The notes under the pieces: generated by a model | The model's database searches: none | What the model saw: the letters and a program-made list of their open reading frames with translations, nothing else | Told to the model about the DNA's origin: nothing | Assembly: GCA_052272885.1 (NCBI GenBank) | Contig: DAVZJH010000091.1 | Location: 1 to 6,989, forward strand | Length of the DNA stretch: 6,989 nucleotides | DNA from: Anaerovibrio sp052272885 | Lineage (GTDB): Bacteria > Bacillota > Negativicutes > Selenomonadales > Selenomonadaceae | Reading direction: 5' to 3' | In this document: positions 1 through 5,132 of the stretch, piece after piece | Numbering within the stretch: position 1 is the stretch's first letter | How the letters are laid out: every line of letters starts with the position of its first letter | Position numbers and translations under genes: made by a program

Positions 1-53
1 TAATAATATTTTACCATGAATGGAGTGCTTTATGCTAGTTTGTCAACAATCTG

Positions 54-80
54 AGGCTGCCGTATGAATGGCAGCCTTTT
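54..80 (+). terminator. Hairpin terminator downstream of the ferredoxin gene, better oriented for plus-strand transcripts
   Basis: A perfect 8-bp stem, AGGCTGCC (54-61) with GGCAGCCT (70-77), closes an 8-nt loop. On the plus strand the stem runs into TTT (78-80), then AGGTTT. On the minus strand there is no T-tract after the stem, although the hairpin lies just beyond the ferredoxin stop codon. It may therefore end a plus-strand transcript coming from left of the window and serve the minus-strand transcript only weakly, or simply protect its 3' end. The T-run is short, so efficiency is uncertain. Confidence 0.6.
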
Positions 81-84
81 AGGT

Positions 85-771
85 TTAGGAGATGATTTCT
101 CCTGTGGTTGATATGATATTTACTTTGCATGGCAGGGCTTTACCGCTGGCTTTTACTGCTCTGTGGACGGCGTTTTCGATGCCGCCGCAGCATGGTACTT
201 CCATGCGCACTACTGTGATGCTTTTGATGCTGTTGTTTTGGATAATCTCTGTCAACTTTTCTGCGTAATCTATGCTGTCTAGCTTAGGACAGCCGATGAG
301 TGTAATTCTGCCTTTGATAAATTTACTGTGGAAGCTGGCATAGGCGTAGGCTGTGCAGTCTGCGGCTATCAGTAACTCTGCACCTTCAAAATATGGTGCA
401 TTGACTGGCACGAGCTTTATCTGTACTGGCCACTGTGCGAGCTGACTTGGCTGCTTGTTTTCTGATACAGTGCTACTATTTCTACTCATTGTTTTTACCT
501 GCTGACCTGGACAGCCACATTGCATTGCTGCCTTTTTCTTTTGATTTGCCTTGACAGCTGCCTCATCGTAGGCGGCTGCTTCACGCTCAACAAAGGAAAT
601 GGCCTTGGTTGGGCAAGTCGGCAGACAGTCGCCTAGTCCATCGCAATAATCGTCACGCAGAAGCTTTGCCTTGCCGTTTATCATGCCGATAGCACCCTCG
701 TGACAGGCTGTGGCACACGCACCGCAGCCATTGCATTTTGCTTCATCTATTTCAATTATTCTTCTAAGCAT
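85..771 (-). CDS. Ferredoxin-like 4Fe-4S dicluster protein, probable electron-transfer partner of Hcp
   Basis: A 228-residue iron-sulfur protein. Residues 13-23 carry a full C-x2-C-x2-C-x3-C cluster motif (C13, C16, C19, C23). Residues 43-54 carry a second motif in which the second cysteine is replaced by L46 (C43, C49, C53-P54 remain). A CGCP motif follows (C85, C87). After a low-complexity linker (about 93-112) comes a separate C-terminal domain with C139, the motif GCPKLD around C161, and PCCGG at C194-C195, suggesting further metal or thiol chemistry. I chose the ATG at 769-771 because a GAGGA Shine-Dalgarno lies 5-6 bases upstream. A GTG four codons earlier overlaps the hcp stop but has no ribosome site. 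Only 8 bp separate it from hcp, so the two are cotranscribed and probably translationally coupled. Feeding electrons to Hcp is inferred from context, in place of an Hcr-type reductase. There are no signal peptide or membrane segments, so it should be cytoplasmic. Confidence 0.85.
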   Translation of the reverse strand: MLRRIIEIDEAKCNGCGACATACHEGAIGMINGKAKLLRDDYCDGLGDCLPTCPTKAISFVEREAAAYDEAAVKANQKKKAAMQCGCPGQQVKTMSRNSSTVSENKQPSQLAQWPVQIKLVPVNAPYFEGAELLIAADCTAYAYASFHSKFIKGRITLIGCPKLDSIDYAEKLTEIIQNNSIKSITVVRMEVPCCGGIENAVHRAVKASGKALPCKVNIISTTGEIIS

Positions 772-779
772 ATTTTTCC

Positions 780-2360
780 TCACTTTTTAGCTAACAAATC
801 CTGCAAATCCTTTTCTGGAGTGGTAATCGGTGCAATACCATAATTTTCTACCAAGAAATTTAGAATATTAGGTGAAATAAACGCTGGCAGACTTGGGCCA
901 AGGCGAATGTTCTTGATGCCAAGGTGCAGGAGCGTTAAAAGGATACAAACTGCCTTTTGCTCATACCATGACAAAACATAAGAAAGTGGCAAATCATTAA
1001 CCCCGCACTTAAATACCTCTGCCAAGGCTGCTGCTACCTTGATTGCTCCATAGGCATCGTTGCACTGCCCCATGTCCATCAATCTAGGCAATCCGCCAAT
1101 TGTTCCCAAATTCAAGTCATTGAAACGATATTTGCCGCACGCCAAAGTCAGCACAATGCTGTCTTTAGGGGTTTTCTGCACAAATTCAGTATAGTAATTG
1201 CGTCCTGGCTTTGCACCATCACAACCAGCTACAAGGAAAAAGTGCTTGATATCACCATTTTTTACTGCTTCTACAACGGCTTCGGCATGAGATAAAATTG
1301 CAGCATGACCAAAGCCTGTCATTACCTCACTGCCGCCATTAATGCCTGTCATAGCCATATCATCAGCATAACCGCCAAGCTCCAAAGCCTTAGCAATTAC
1401 TGGTGCAAAATCCTTGTCCTCACCAATATGTACTGCCTCTGGGAACGCTACCACCTCTGTGGTAAATACTCTGTCCACATAGCTGGATTTTGGTGGCATC
1501 AGACAATTGGTAGTAAACAGAATTGGAGCAGGAATATTGGCAAACTCCTTTTGCTGATTTTGCCATGCCGTACCAAAATTACCCTTGAGATGTGCATATT
1601 TTTTCAACTCTGGATAAGCATGTGCAGGCAGCATTTCTCCATGCGTATAAATATTGATGCCCTTGTCCTTGGTTTGCTCCAGCAAAAGCTGCAAATCTAA
1701 CAGGTCATGGCCTGTTACCACGATGAATGGGCCTTTTTCGATAGTCAATGACACAGTCACAGGCTGTGGATTGCCGTAGGTTTTGGTATTGGCCGCATCC
1801 AAAAGCTCCATGCAGAGCAAATTCATCCTGCCAACCTCTAAGCACATAGCAAGCAGCTTGTCGCTATTTGATTCATAGCCTACTGCCGCTAACGCCTCCA
1901 AGAAAAATCTGTTTAATTCACTATTCTTATAGTCTAATACCCACGCATGATAAGCATAGGCAGCCATTCCTTTGATACCAAATAAAATCAGTGATTTCAA
2001 AGAACGAATATCCTCGTCCTCCTGCCATAAATCCTGCATATTATAATCTGCCACTCGCTCAGTATGATTTGCTAAAACCTGATGTGCTTGGTGCACCTTG
2101 TCAATATACACCTTTATACCAGCATCGTCAAAGCTGACATTAGTGATAGTAGTAAAGAGTCCTTCCAGCAGCAGGAAATAATCCTGTTCACTGATATTGG
2201 TATTTTTCTGTGCCGTCCCAGCGAAGGCAATCAATGCACCTGTCAGCTCATCCTGCAAATTGGCGGTAGCAGATTTTTTGCCGCAAACACCAGCGTTACC
2301 CATACAACCAGTACAGCCTGCGGTCTGCTCACACTGATAACAAAACATTTTCTTTTCCAT
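780..2360 (-). CDS. hcp: Hybrid cluster protein (hydroxylamine / nitric oxide reductase)
   Basis: A 526-residue cytoplasmic Hcp. The family carries an N-terminal cubane cluster and a hybrid Fe-S-O cluster. It reduces hydroxylamine in vitro and is regarded as an NO reductase protecting anaerobes from nitrosative stress. The N-terminal motif is C7-x2-C10-x8-C19-x6-C26, with an extra C16. The hybrid-cluster ligands are recognisable: H218 (TGHDLLDL), E242 (HGEMLPAH), C286 (TTNCLMPP), C380 (VAGCDGAKPGR, expected persulfide cysteine), C408 (LACGKYRFN), C433 (GQCNDAYGA), and E467 with K469 in SWYEQKA. Compared with the Desulfovibrio numbering as I recall it, six ligands keep a constant offset of 26 residues and the last shifts by one, so the protein is full length and not the shortened thermophile type. 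The ATG follows an AGAGGAG ribosome site. It is the first gene of a two-gene operon with the ferredoxin-like gene and is divergent from a Crp/Fnr regulator. Confidence 0.96.
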   Translation of the reverse strand: MEKKMFCYQCEQTAGCTGCMGNAGVCGKKSATANLQDELTGALIAFAGTAQKNTNISEQDYFLLLEGLFTTITNVSFDDAGIKVYIDKVHQAHQVLANHTERVADYNMQDLWQEDEDIRSLKSLILFGIKGMAAYAYHAWVLDYKNSELNRFFLEALAAVGYESNSDKLLAMCLEVGRMNLLCMELLDAANTKTYGNPQPVTVSLTIEKGPFIVVTGHDLLDLQLLLEQTKDKGINIYTHGEMLPAHAYPELKKYAHLKGNFGTAWQNQQKEFANIPAPILFTTNCLMPPKSSYVDRVFTTEVVAFPEAVHIGEDKDFAPVIAKALELGGYADDMAMTGINGGSEVMTGFGHAAILSHAEAVVEAVKNGDIKHFFLVAGCDGAKPGRNYYTEFVQKTPKDSIVLTLACGKYRFNDLNLGTIGGLPRLMDMGQCNDAYGAIKVAAALAEVFKCGVNDLPLSYVLSWYEQKAVCILLTLLHLGIKNIRLGPSLPAFISPNILNFLVENYGIAPITTPEKDLQDLLAKK

Positions 2361-2407
2361 AGCATTTTCTCCTCTATATTCTACATTAATATTTTCTTGA
2401 CTTCATA

Positions 2408-2436
2408 TTTAGATTATAATATAGGCAGCTTATAAT
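2408..2436 (+). promoter_or_regulatory. Predicted promoter of the Crp/Fnr regulator gene
   Basis: TTTAGA (2408-2413, 4/6 to the -35 consensus), a 17-bp spacer and a perfect TATAAT (2431-2436) predict a start near 2443, about 24 nt before the ATG. A second, weaker solution is TTGACT (2397-2402), 17 bp, TATAGG (2420-2425). In both cases the promoter overlaps the oppositely directed hcp promoter, so the two cannot easily be occupied at once. Confidence 0.45.
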
Positions 2437-2441
2437 GTATG
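2413..2441 (-). promoter_or_regulatory. Predicted hcp promoter (activator-dependent type)
   Basis: Read on the minus strand, a perfect TATAAT -10 box lies at 2413-2418, and 17 bp upstream the -35 position (2436-2441) reads CATACA, only 3/6 to consensus. The predicted start is near 2406, giving a leader of about 45 nt to the hcp ATG. A good -10 with a poor -35 is typical of Crp/Fnr-activated promoters, and a Crp-type palindrome covers the -35 region. An alternative -10, TATATT at 2418-2423, cannot be excluded. Confidence 0.55.
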
Positions 2442-2455
2442 TTGTAATTCCAACA
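2440..2455. promoter_or_regulatory. Candidate Crp/Fnr-family operator between hcp and its regulator
   Basis: TGTTG-N6-CAACA, a 16-bp near-palindrome with one mismatched pair out of eight and the 5-N6-5 spacing of Crp/Fnr sites. Its centre (2447.5) lies exactly 41.5 bp upstream of the start predicted from the hcp -10 box, the classic class II activator position. It also overlaps the predicted start of the regulator transcript and abuts that gene's AAGGAG ribosome site (2455-2460), which would suit negative autoregulation. The identity of the binding protein is inferred from adjacency. Confidence 0.6.
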
Positions 2456-2466
2456 AGGAGAAAATT

Positions 2467-3138
2467 ATGCAGGAATATCTTAATGTTTTTCAAAAAAGCT
2501 CTTTTTTTGCTGGTATGGATGATAAGGAGATTTTGTCTGTACTCACCTGTGTTGACGGAAAGCTTGTTACTCCCAAAACTGGGGAATATATTTTTCGTGC
2601 TGGGGAGTGTATTTCCAGCATGGGTATGGTGCTTGACGGCAATGTTTTGGTAATTCAGGAGAATGTGTGGGGACATCGCAATGTGCTGGCAAAATTTCAG
2701 GCGGGAGATTTTTTTGCTGAGGCCTATGCTGCTACACCAGAAAGCGTTTTGAATATCAGCGTGGTGGCAGATACAGACTGTACTATTATGCTTTTAAATA
2801 TGAACAGGCTGCTGCACCTCTGCCCAACCCCCTGCTCACATCATAGCAAGCTGATACGCAATCTTGTTGCACTACTCGCCGAAAGACTGCTGCTGTTTAA
2901 CGATAAAATTACGCATATTTGTCAGCGCAGTATAAAGGAAAAGCTACTCTCATATCTAAGCTCCGAGGCAATCCGCCAAGGCAGCATGGAATTTAATATT
3001 CGCTTTGACCGTCAGCAGCTTGCCGATTATCTGAGCATAGAACGCTCCGCTATGTCAGCAGAGCTATCCAAGCTGCAAAAGGCTGGCATCCTGAGCACAC
3101 AGAGAAATCATTTTGTACTGCACCAGCTAAATGAATAA
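2467..3138 (+). CDS. Crp/Fnr-family transcriptional regulator, probable HcpR-like regulator of hcp
   Basis: A 223-residue cytoplasmic DNA-binding regulator. Residues about 10-115 form the cyclic-nucleotide-like beta-roll domain, with the recognisable segments LDGNV (57-61) and FQAGDFFAE (77-85). A dimerisation helix follows (about 124-147), then a helix-turn-helix at about 182-209 (RQQLADYLSIERSAMS, ending in KAGIL). It lacks the N-terminal cysteine cluster of Fnr. Its cysteines are at 28, 48, 105, 119, 123 and 152, so sensing through bound haem or a thiol is possible but unproven. In the recognition helix, alignment to Fnr places S194 and A198 where Fnr has its DNA-contacting Glu and Arg. 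The ATG has an ideal AAGGAG six bases upstream. Divergence from hcp, with a shared operator-like palindrome, argues that it controls hcp as HcpR proteins do in other anaerobes. The family call is secure; the specific role is inferred. Confidence 0.88.
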   Translation: MQEYLNVFQKSSFFAGMDDKEILSVLTCVDGKLVTPKTGEYIFRAGECISSMGMVLDGNVLVIQENVWGHRNVLAKFQAGDFFAEAYAATPESVLNISVVADTDCTIMLLNMNRLLHLCPTPCSHHSKLIRNLVALLAERLLLFNDKITHICQRSIKEKLLSYLSSEAIRQGSMEFNIRFDRQQLADYLSIERSAMSAELSKLQKAGILSTQRNHFVLHQLNE

Positions 3139-3146
3139 ACACCGAC

Positions 3147-3180
3147 ATCAAAAAAGGCTGCCGCATAAGCGACAGCCTTA
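3147..3180 (-). terminator. Terminator of the rplJ-rplL operon, between convergent genes
   Basis: AAGGCTG (3154-3160) pairs with CAGCCTT (3173-3179). The stem continues past one mismatch as CGC/GCG and closes an ATAA loop. Read on the minus strand the stem ends in a run of seven T residues, a strong Rho-independent terminator for rplL. Read on the plus strand, only CCTTAATTT follows, so it would serve the convergent regulator gene less well. Its arm AGGCTGCCG also occurs in the hairpin at 54-61. Confidence 0.85.
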
Positions 3181-3205
3181 ATTTCAAAAAACTTAGAAGT
3201 AAAAA

Positions 3206-3574
3206 TTACTTCAACTCTACAACTGCACCAGCAGCCTCGAGCTTGCCCTTCAGTTCCTCAGCATCAGCCTTGGATACGCCTTCCTTTACAGGAGCAGGAG
3301 CGCCATCAACCAGAGCCTTAGCTTCCTTCAGGCCGAGACCAGTAGCCTCGCGAACAGCCTTGATTACGTTGATCTTGCTTGCGCCAGCGTCCTTCAGAAC
3401 TACATCGAACTCGGACTTCTCAGCAGCAGCGCCGCCAGCAGCAGGAGCAGCAGCAGCAACAGCTACAGGAGCAGCAGCGGATACGCCGAACTTCTCCTCA
3501 GCAGCCTTTACGAGCTCGGACAGCTCCAGAACAGTCAGGTTACCAATTGCCTCTAAAATCTCTTCGTTAGTCAT
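3206..3574 (-). CDS. rplL: 50S ribosomal protein L7/L12
   Basis: A 122-residue acidic stalk protein, the usual length. It forms dimers on L10 and recruits and stimulates the translational GTPases on the large subunit. The N-terminal dimerisation domain covers about residues 1-31. An Ala/Pro/Gly-rich flexible hinge spans about 32-52. The C-terminal factor-binding domain starts at KSEFDVVL and holds the conserved KINVIKAVREATGLGLKEAKALVD segment, written here as KINVIKAVRE followed by ATGLGLKEAKALVD. A GGAGG ribosome site lies a few bases before the ATG. It is the last gene of the string, 73 bp after rplJ, and is followed by a terminator rather than by rpoB. Confidence 0.98.
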   Translation of the reverse strand: MTNEEILEAIGNLTVLELSELVKAAEEKFGVSAAAPVAVAAAAPAAGGAAAEKSEFDVVLKDAGASKINVIKAVREATGLGLKEAKALVDGAPAPVKEGVSKADAEELKGKLEAAGAVVELK

Positions 3575-3618
3575 TTTAAAATCCTCCGTATAATCATTAA
3601 TTAATTTTCGAAAAATAT

Positions 3619-3647
3619 ATTAAGCAGCCAAAGCAGCTATCTGCCAA
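3619..3647 (-). promoter_or_regulatory. Possible weak internal promoter for rplL
   Basis: On the minus strand TTGGCA (3642-3647, 5/6) begins directly after the rplJ stop codon. It is followed after 17 bp by CTTAAT (3619-3624, 4/6), within an AT-rich spacer. A start near 3612 would give rplL its own transcript, useful because L7/L12 is needed in several copies per ribosome. Matches this good occur by chance in AT-rich DNA, so support is weak. Confidence 0.25.
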
Positions 3648-4196
3648 TTATGCAGATGCCTGCTCCTCCTTCTGCTTACGAACTGCATCAAGCACAGTAA
3701 CGATACTGCGGAGCATAGAACCCATAACGCCAACGGTGTTGGACAGTGGAGCCTGAATGCTGCCCAGCAGCTTGCCCAGAAGAACCTCGCGGGATGGCAG
3801 AGAAGCGATAGCCTTAACCTCGTCAGCGGTTACAACCTGACCCTCTACAATACCAGCCTTGATGGTCAGGATACCCTGATCCTCCAGATTGTTCTTCTTC
3901 ATGAACTCGCTAATAACCTTTGCAGGTGCAACTGCATCCTCTGCAGATACAGCCAGAGCAGTGGTACCCTCCAAATGAGATACCAGACCCTCCATACCAG
4001 CCTCGGTAGCAGCAATACGAGTCATTGTGTTCTTAACTACATGGTAATTTACACCAGCCTTACGCAGCTCGGAACGCAGCTCAGTATCCTGAGCAACAGT
4101 CAAGCCCTTGTAGGAAACCAATACGGCACCCTTTGCGCTAGTGAGTTTGTCCTTTAATTCAGCAACAATTGCTTTTTTCTTTTCAGTAACAGCCAT
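3648..4196 (-). CDS. rplJ: 50S ribosomal protein L10
   Basis: A 182-residue protein that anchors the L7/L12 dimers to the 23S rRNA GTPase centre and, in complex with L12, represses its own operon. The N-terminal RNA-binding domain shows the typical KGAVLVSYKGLTV and the motif VVKNTMTRIA; the C-terminal helix (about 140-182) that holds L12 dimers ends in KQKEEQASA. The start is the ATG at 4194-4196, which has an AGGAGGTG ribosome site six bases upstream. A TTG six codons earlier lies within that ribosome site and is not the start. The gene follows a leader with an attenuator and is cotranscribed with rplL. Confidence 0.97.
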   Translation of the reverse strand: MAVTEKKKAIVAELKDKLTSAKGAVLVSYKGLTVAQDTELRSELRKAGVNYHVVKNTMTRIAATEAGMEGLVSHLEGTTALAVSAEDAVAPAKVISEFMKKNNLEDQGILTIKAGIVEGQVVTADEVKAIASLPSREVLLGKLLGSIQAPLSNTVGVMGSMLRSIVTVLDAVRKQKEEQASA

Positions 4197-4346
4197 GAAT
4201 ACACCTCCTCTCAAATTTTAAGAGCAAAAACGGCCTCCGGCTGATTTACCGGAGGCCGCAGTGTTTCATGCTTAACCATCCGGCCTCGGCAGGCGTTTCC
4301 TTTATGGATTTCAGTAACCTAAAATCCTACCTGCTGTCTACAGCCA
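4197..4346 (-). ncRNA. L10 leader RNA with attenuation switch (rplJ-rplL autoregulation)
   Basis: About 150 nt between the predicted start near 4346 and rplJ. On the transcript, a 9-bp hairpin with a GUUA loop (4327-4306) sits inside a GCAGG/CCUGC stem (4334-4330 with 4293-4289), followed at once by the CCGAGGCCG segment (4289-4281). That segment can pair with the 5' arm of the downstream terminator (4258-4249), with one bulge, forming an antiterminator. The layout and the conserved CUGCCGAGG stretch match the L10 leader family (Rfam L10_leader as I recall it). In Bacillus subtilis the L10-L12 complex binds this RNA and favours termination. The same logic is inferred here. Confidence 0.88.
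4226..4258 (-). terminator. Attenuator terminator in the rplJ leader
   Basis: A perfect 10-bp GC-rich stem (4231-4240 with 4249-4258) closes an 8-nt loop and is followed on the minus strand by five T residues (4226-4230). It sits 17 bp before the rplJ ribosome site. Its 5' arm is complementary to the leader segment 4289-4281, so terminator and antiterminator exclude each other. Confidence 0.92.
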
Positions 4347-4352
4347 TAGACT

Positions 4353-4381
4353 ATTTTATTATACAGCCCGCAAAATGTCAA
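4353..4381 (-). promoter_or_regulatory. rplJ-rplL promoter
   Basis: On the minus strand a consensus TTGACA (4376-4381), a 17-bp spacer and TAAAAT (4353-4358, 5/6) predict a start near 4346. The -35 box begins three bases after the rplA stop codon, and no terminator separates it from rplA. The rplJ leader is therefore probably reached both from this promoter and by readthrough. Confidence 0.8.
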
Positions 4382-4384
4382 ATA

Positions 4385-5068
4385 TTATGCGTGAACTACT
4401 GGAACGCCAGGGCCCATAGTAGCGCTGACAGTTACAGAGCGGATATACTGACCTTTTGCAGCAGCCGGTTTTACTCTAATTAAAGTATCCATCAGTGCGT
4501 TAAAGTTAGCAACCAGCTTCTCTGCATCGAAAGAAGCCTTGCCGATAGGGCAATGTACATTACCAGCCTTATCGGTACGGTACTCAACCTTACCAGCCTT
4601 AATCTCACCGATAGCCTTAGTCAGGTCCATAGTAACGGTACCCAACTTAGGGTTTGGCATCAAGCCACGAGGACCGAGGATCTTACCAATACGACCTACG
4701 GTACCCATCATATCAGGGGTAGCAACAGCTACATCAAAATCGGTCCAACCGCCCTGAATCTTTGCTACGATTTCATCGGAGCCAACGAAGTCTGCGCCAG
4801 CGGCCTCAGCCTCGTCTACCTTTGCACCCTTGGCAAATACCAATACACGCTTGGACTTACCAGTGCCATGTGGCAGCACCATTGCGCCACGAACCTGCTG
4901 ATCAGCGTACTTAGGATCTACACCCAGACGTACATGAAGCTCAATGGTCTCGTCGAACTTTGCAGTTGCAGTCTTCTTTACGAGCTCAATAGCCTCTTCA
5001 ACAGTATAAACCTTGCCAGTCTCAAGAAGCTTTACAGCGTCCTGATACTTCTTACCTGCTTTTGCCAT
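4385..5068 (-). CDS. rplA: 50S ribosomal protein L1
   Basis: A 227-residue protein of the mobile L1 stalk of the large subunit, which helps release tRNA from the E site; in many bacteria it also represses its own mRNA. Recognisable segments in order are RLGVDPKYADQQVRGAMVLP (two-domain hinge region), HGTGKSKRVLVFAKG, GADFVGSDE, the GKILGPRGLMPNPKLGTV signature, and the C-terminal KGQYIRSVTVSATMGPGV. The length is within one or two residues of the family norm. The ATG follows an AAGGGAG ribosome site. Sixty-four bases separate it from rplK, and this spacer holds a candidate L1-binding RNA fold touching the ribosome site. Confidence 0.98.
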   Translation of the reverse strand: MAKAGKKYQDAVKLLETGKVYTVEEAIELVKKTATAKFDETIELHVRLGVDPKYADQQVRGAMVLPHGTGKSKRVLVFAKGAKVDEAEAAGADFVGSDEIVAKIQGGWTDFDVAVATPDMMGTVGRIGKILGPRGLMPNPKLGTVTMDLTKAIGEIKAGKVEYRTDKAGNVHCPIGKASFDAEKLVANFNALMDTLIRVKPAAAKGQYIRSVTVSATMGPGVPVVHA

Positions 5069-5077
5069 GAAAAATTT

Positions 5078-5111
5078 CTCCCTTCGTGGTAATAACGGAT
5101 TTTCCTCCCAC
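5078..5111 (-). promoter_or_regulatory. Candidate L1-binding mRNA element before rplA (23S rRNA mimic)
   Basis: On the transcript, GUGGGAGG (5111-5104) and UUACCACG (5092-5085) form an outer GUGG/CCAC stem, with a 2-nt GA bulge on the 5' side, a short GGA/UCC inner stem and a longer loop (GUUAUUA) on the 3' side. The 23S rRNA L1 site as I recall it reads GGUGGGAGG ... AAUACCACC, with the same asymmetric arrangement. The rplA Shine-Dalgarno (AAGGGAG, 5084-5078) starts one base beyond the stem, so bound L1 would block its own translation. Seen: the sequence match and placement. Inferred: function. Confidence 0.6.
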
Positions 5112-5132
5112 AGGTGCTTCGTTCATTGACTA

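Noticed and set aside
39..48. Short palindrome-like TTGTCAACAA as a second regulator site
   Set aside because: It lacks the 5-N6-5 spacing of the hcp operator and no promoter could be placed next to it.
1..50. Possible end of a plus-strand gene (open to a TAG at 36-38)
   Set aside because: Only about a dozen codons are visible and they are not recognisable, so no gene is called.
2386..2676. Minus-strand 96-codon frame overlapping the regulator start
   Set aside because: It covers the promoter region and the 5' part of a secure Crp/Fnr gene, and its product resembles no family.
3243..3593. Plus-strand frames opposite rplL, one of them glutamine-rich
   Set aside because: They mirror the Ala/Gly/Pro hinge codons of L7/L12; the low complexity explains the open frame.
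4353..4381. TATAAT only 12 bp from TTGACA in the rplJ promoter
   Set aside because: The spacing is too short for sigma-70-type use; the TAAAAT five bases further on gives the proper 17 bp.
4553..5092. Long plus-strand open frame (179 codons) opposite rplA
   Set aside because: It is antisense to a certain L1 gene, has no credible ribosome site, and encodes no recognisable family.
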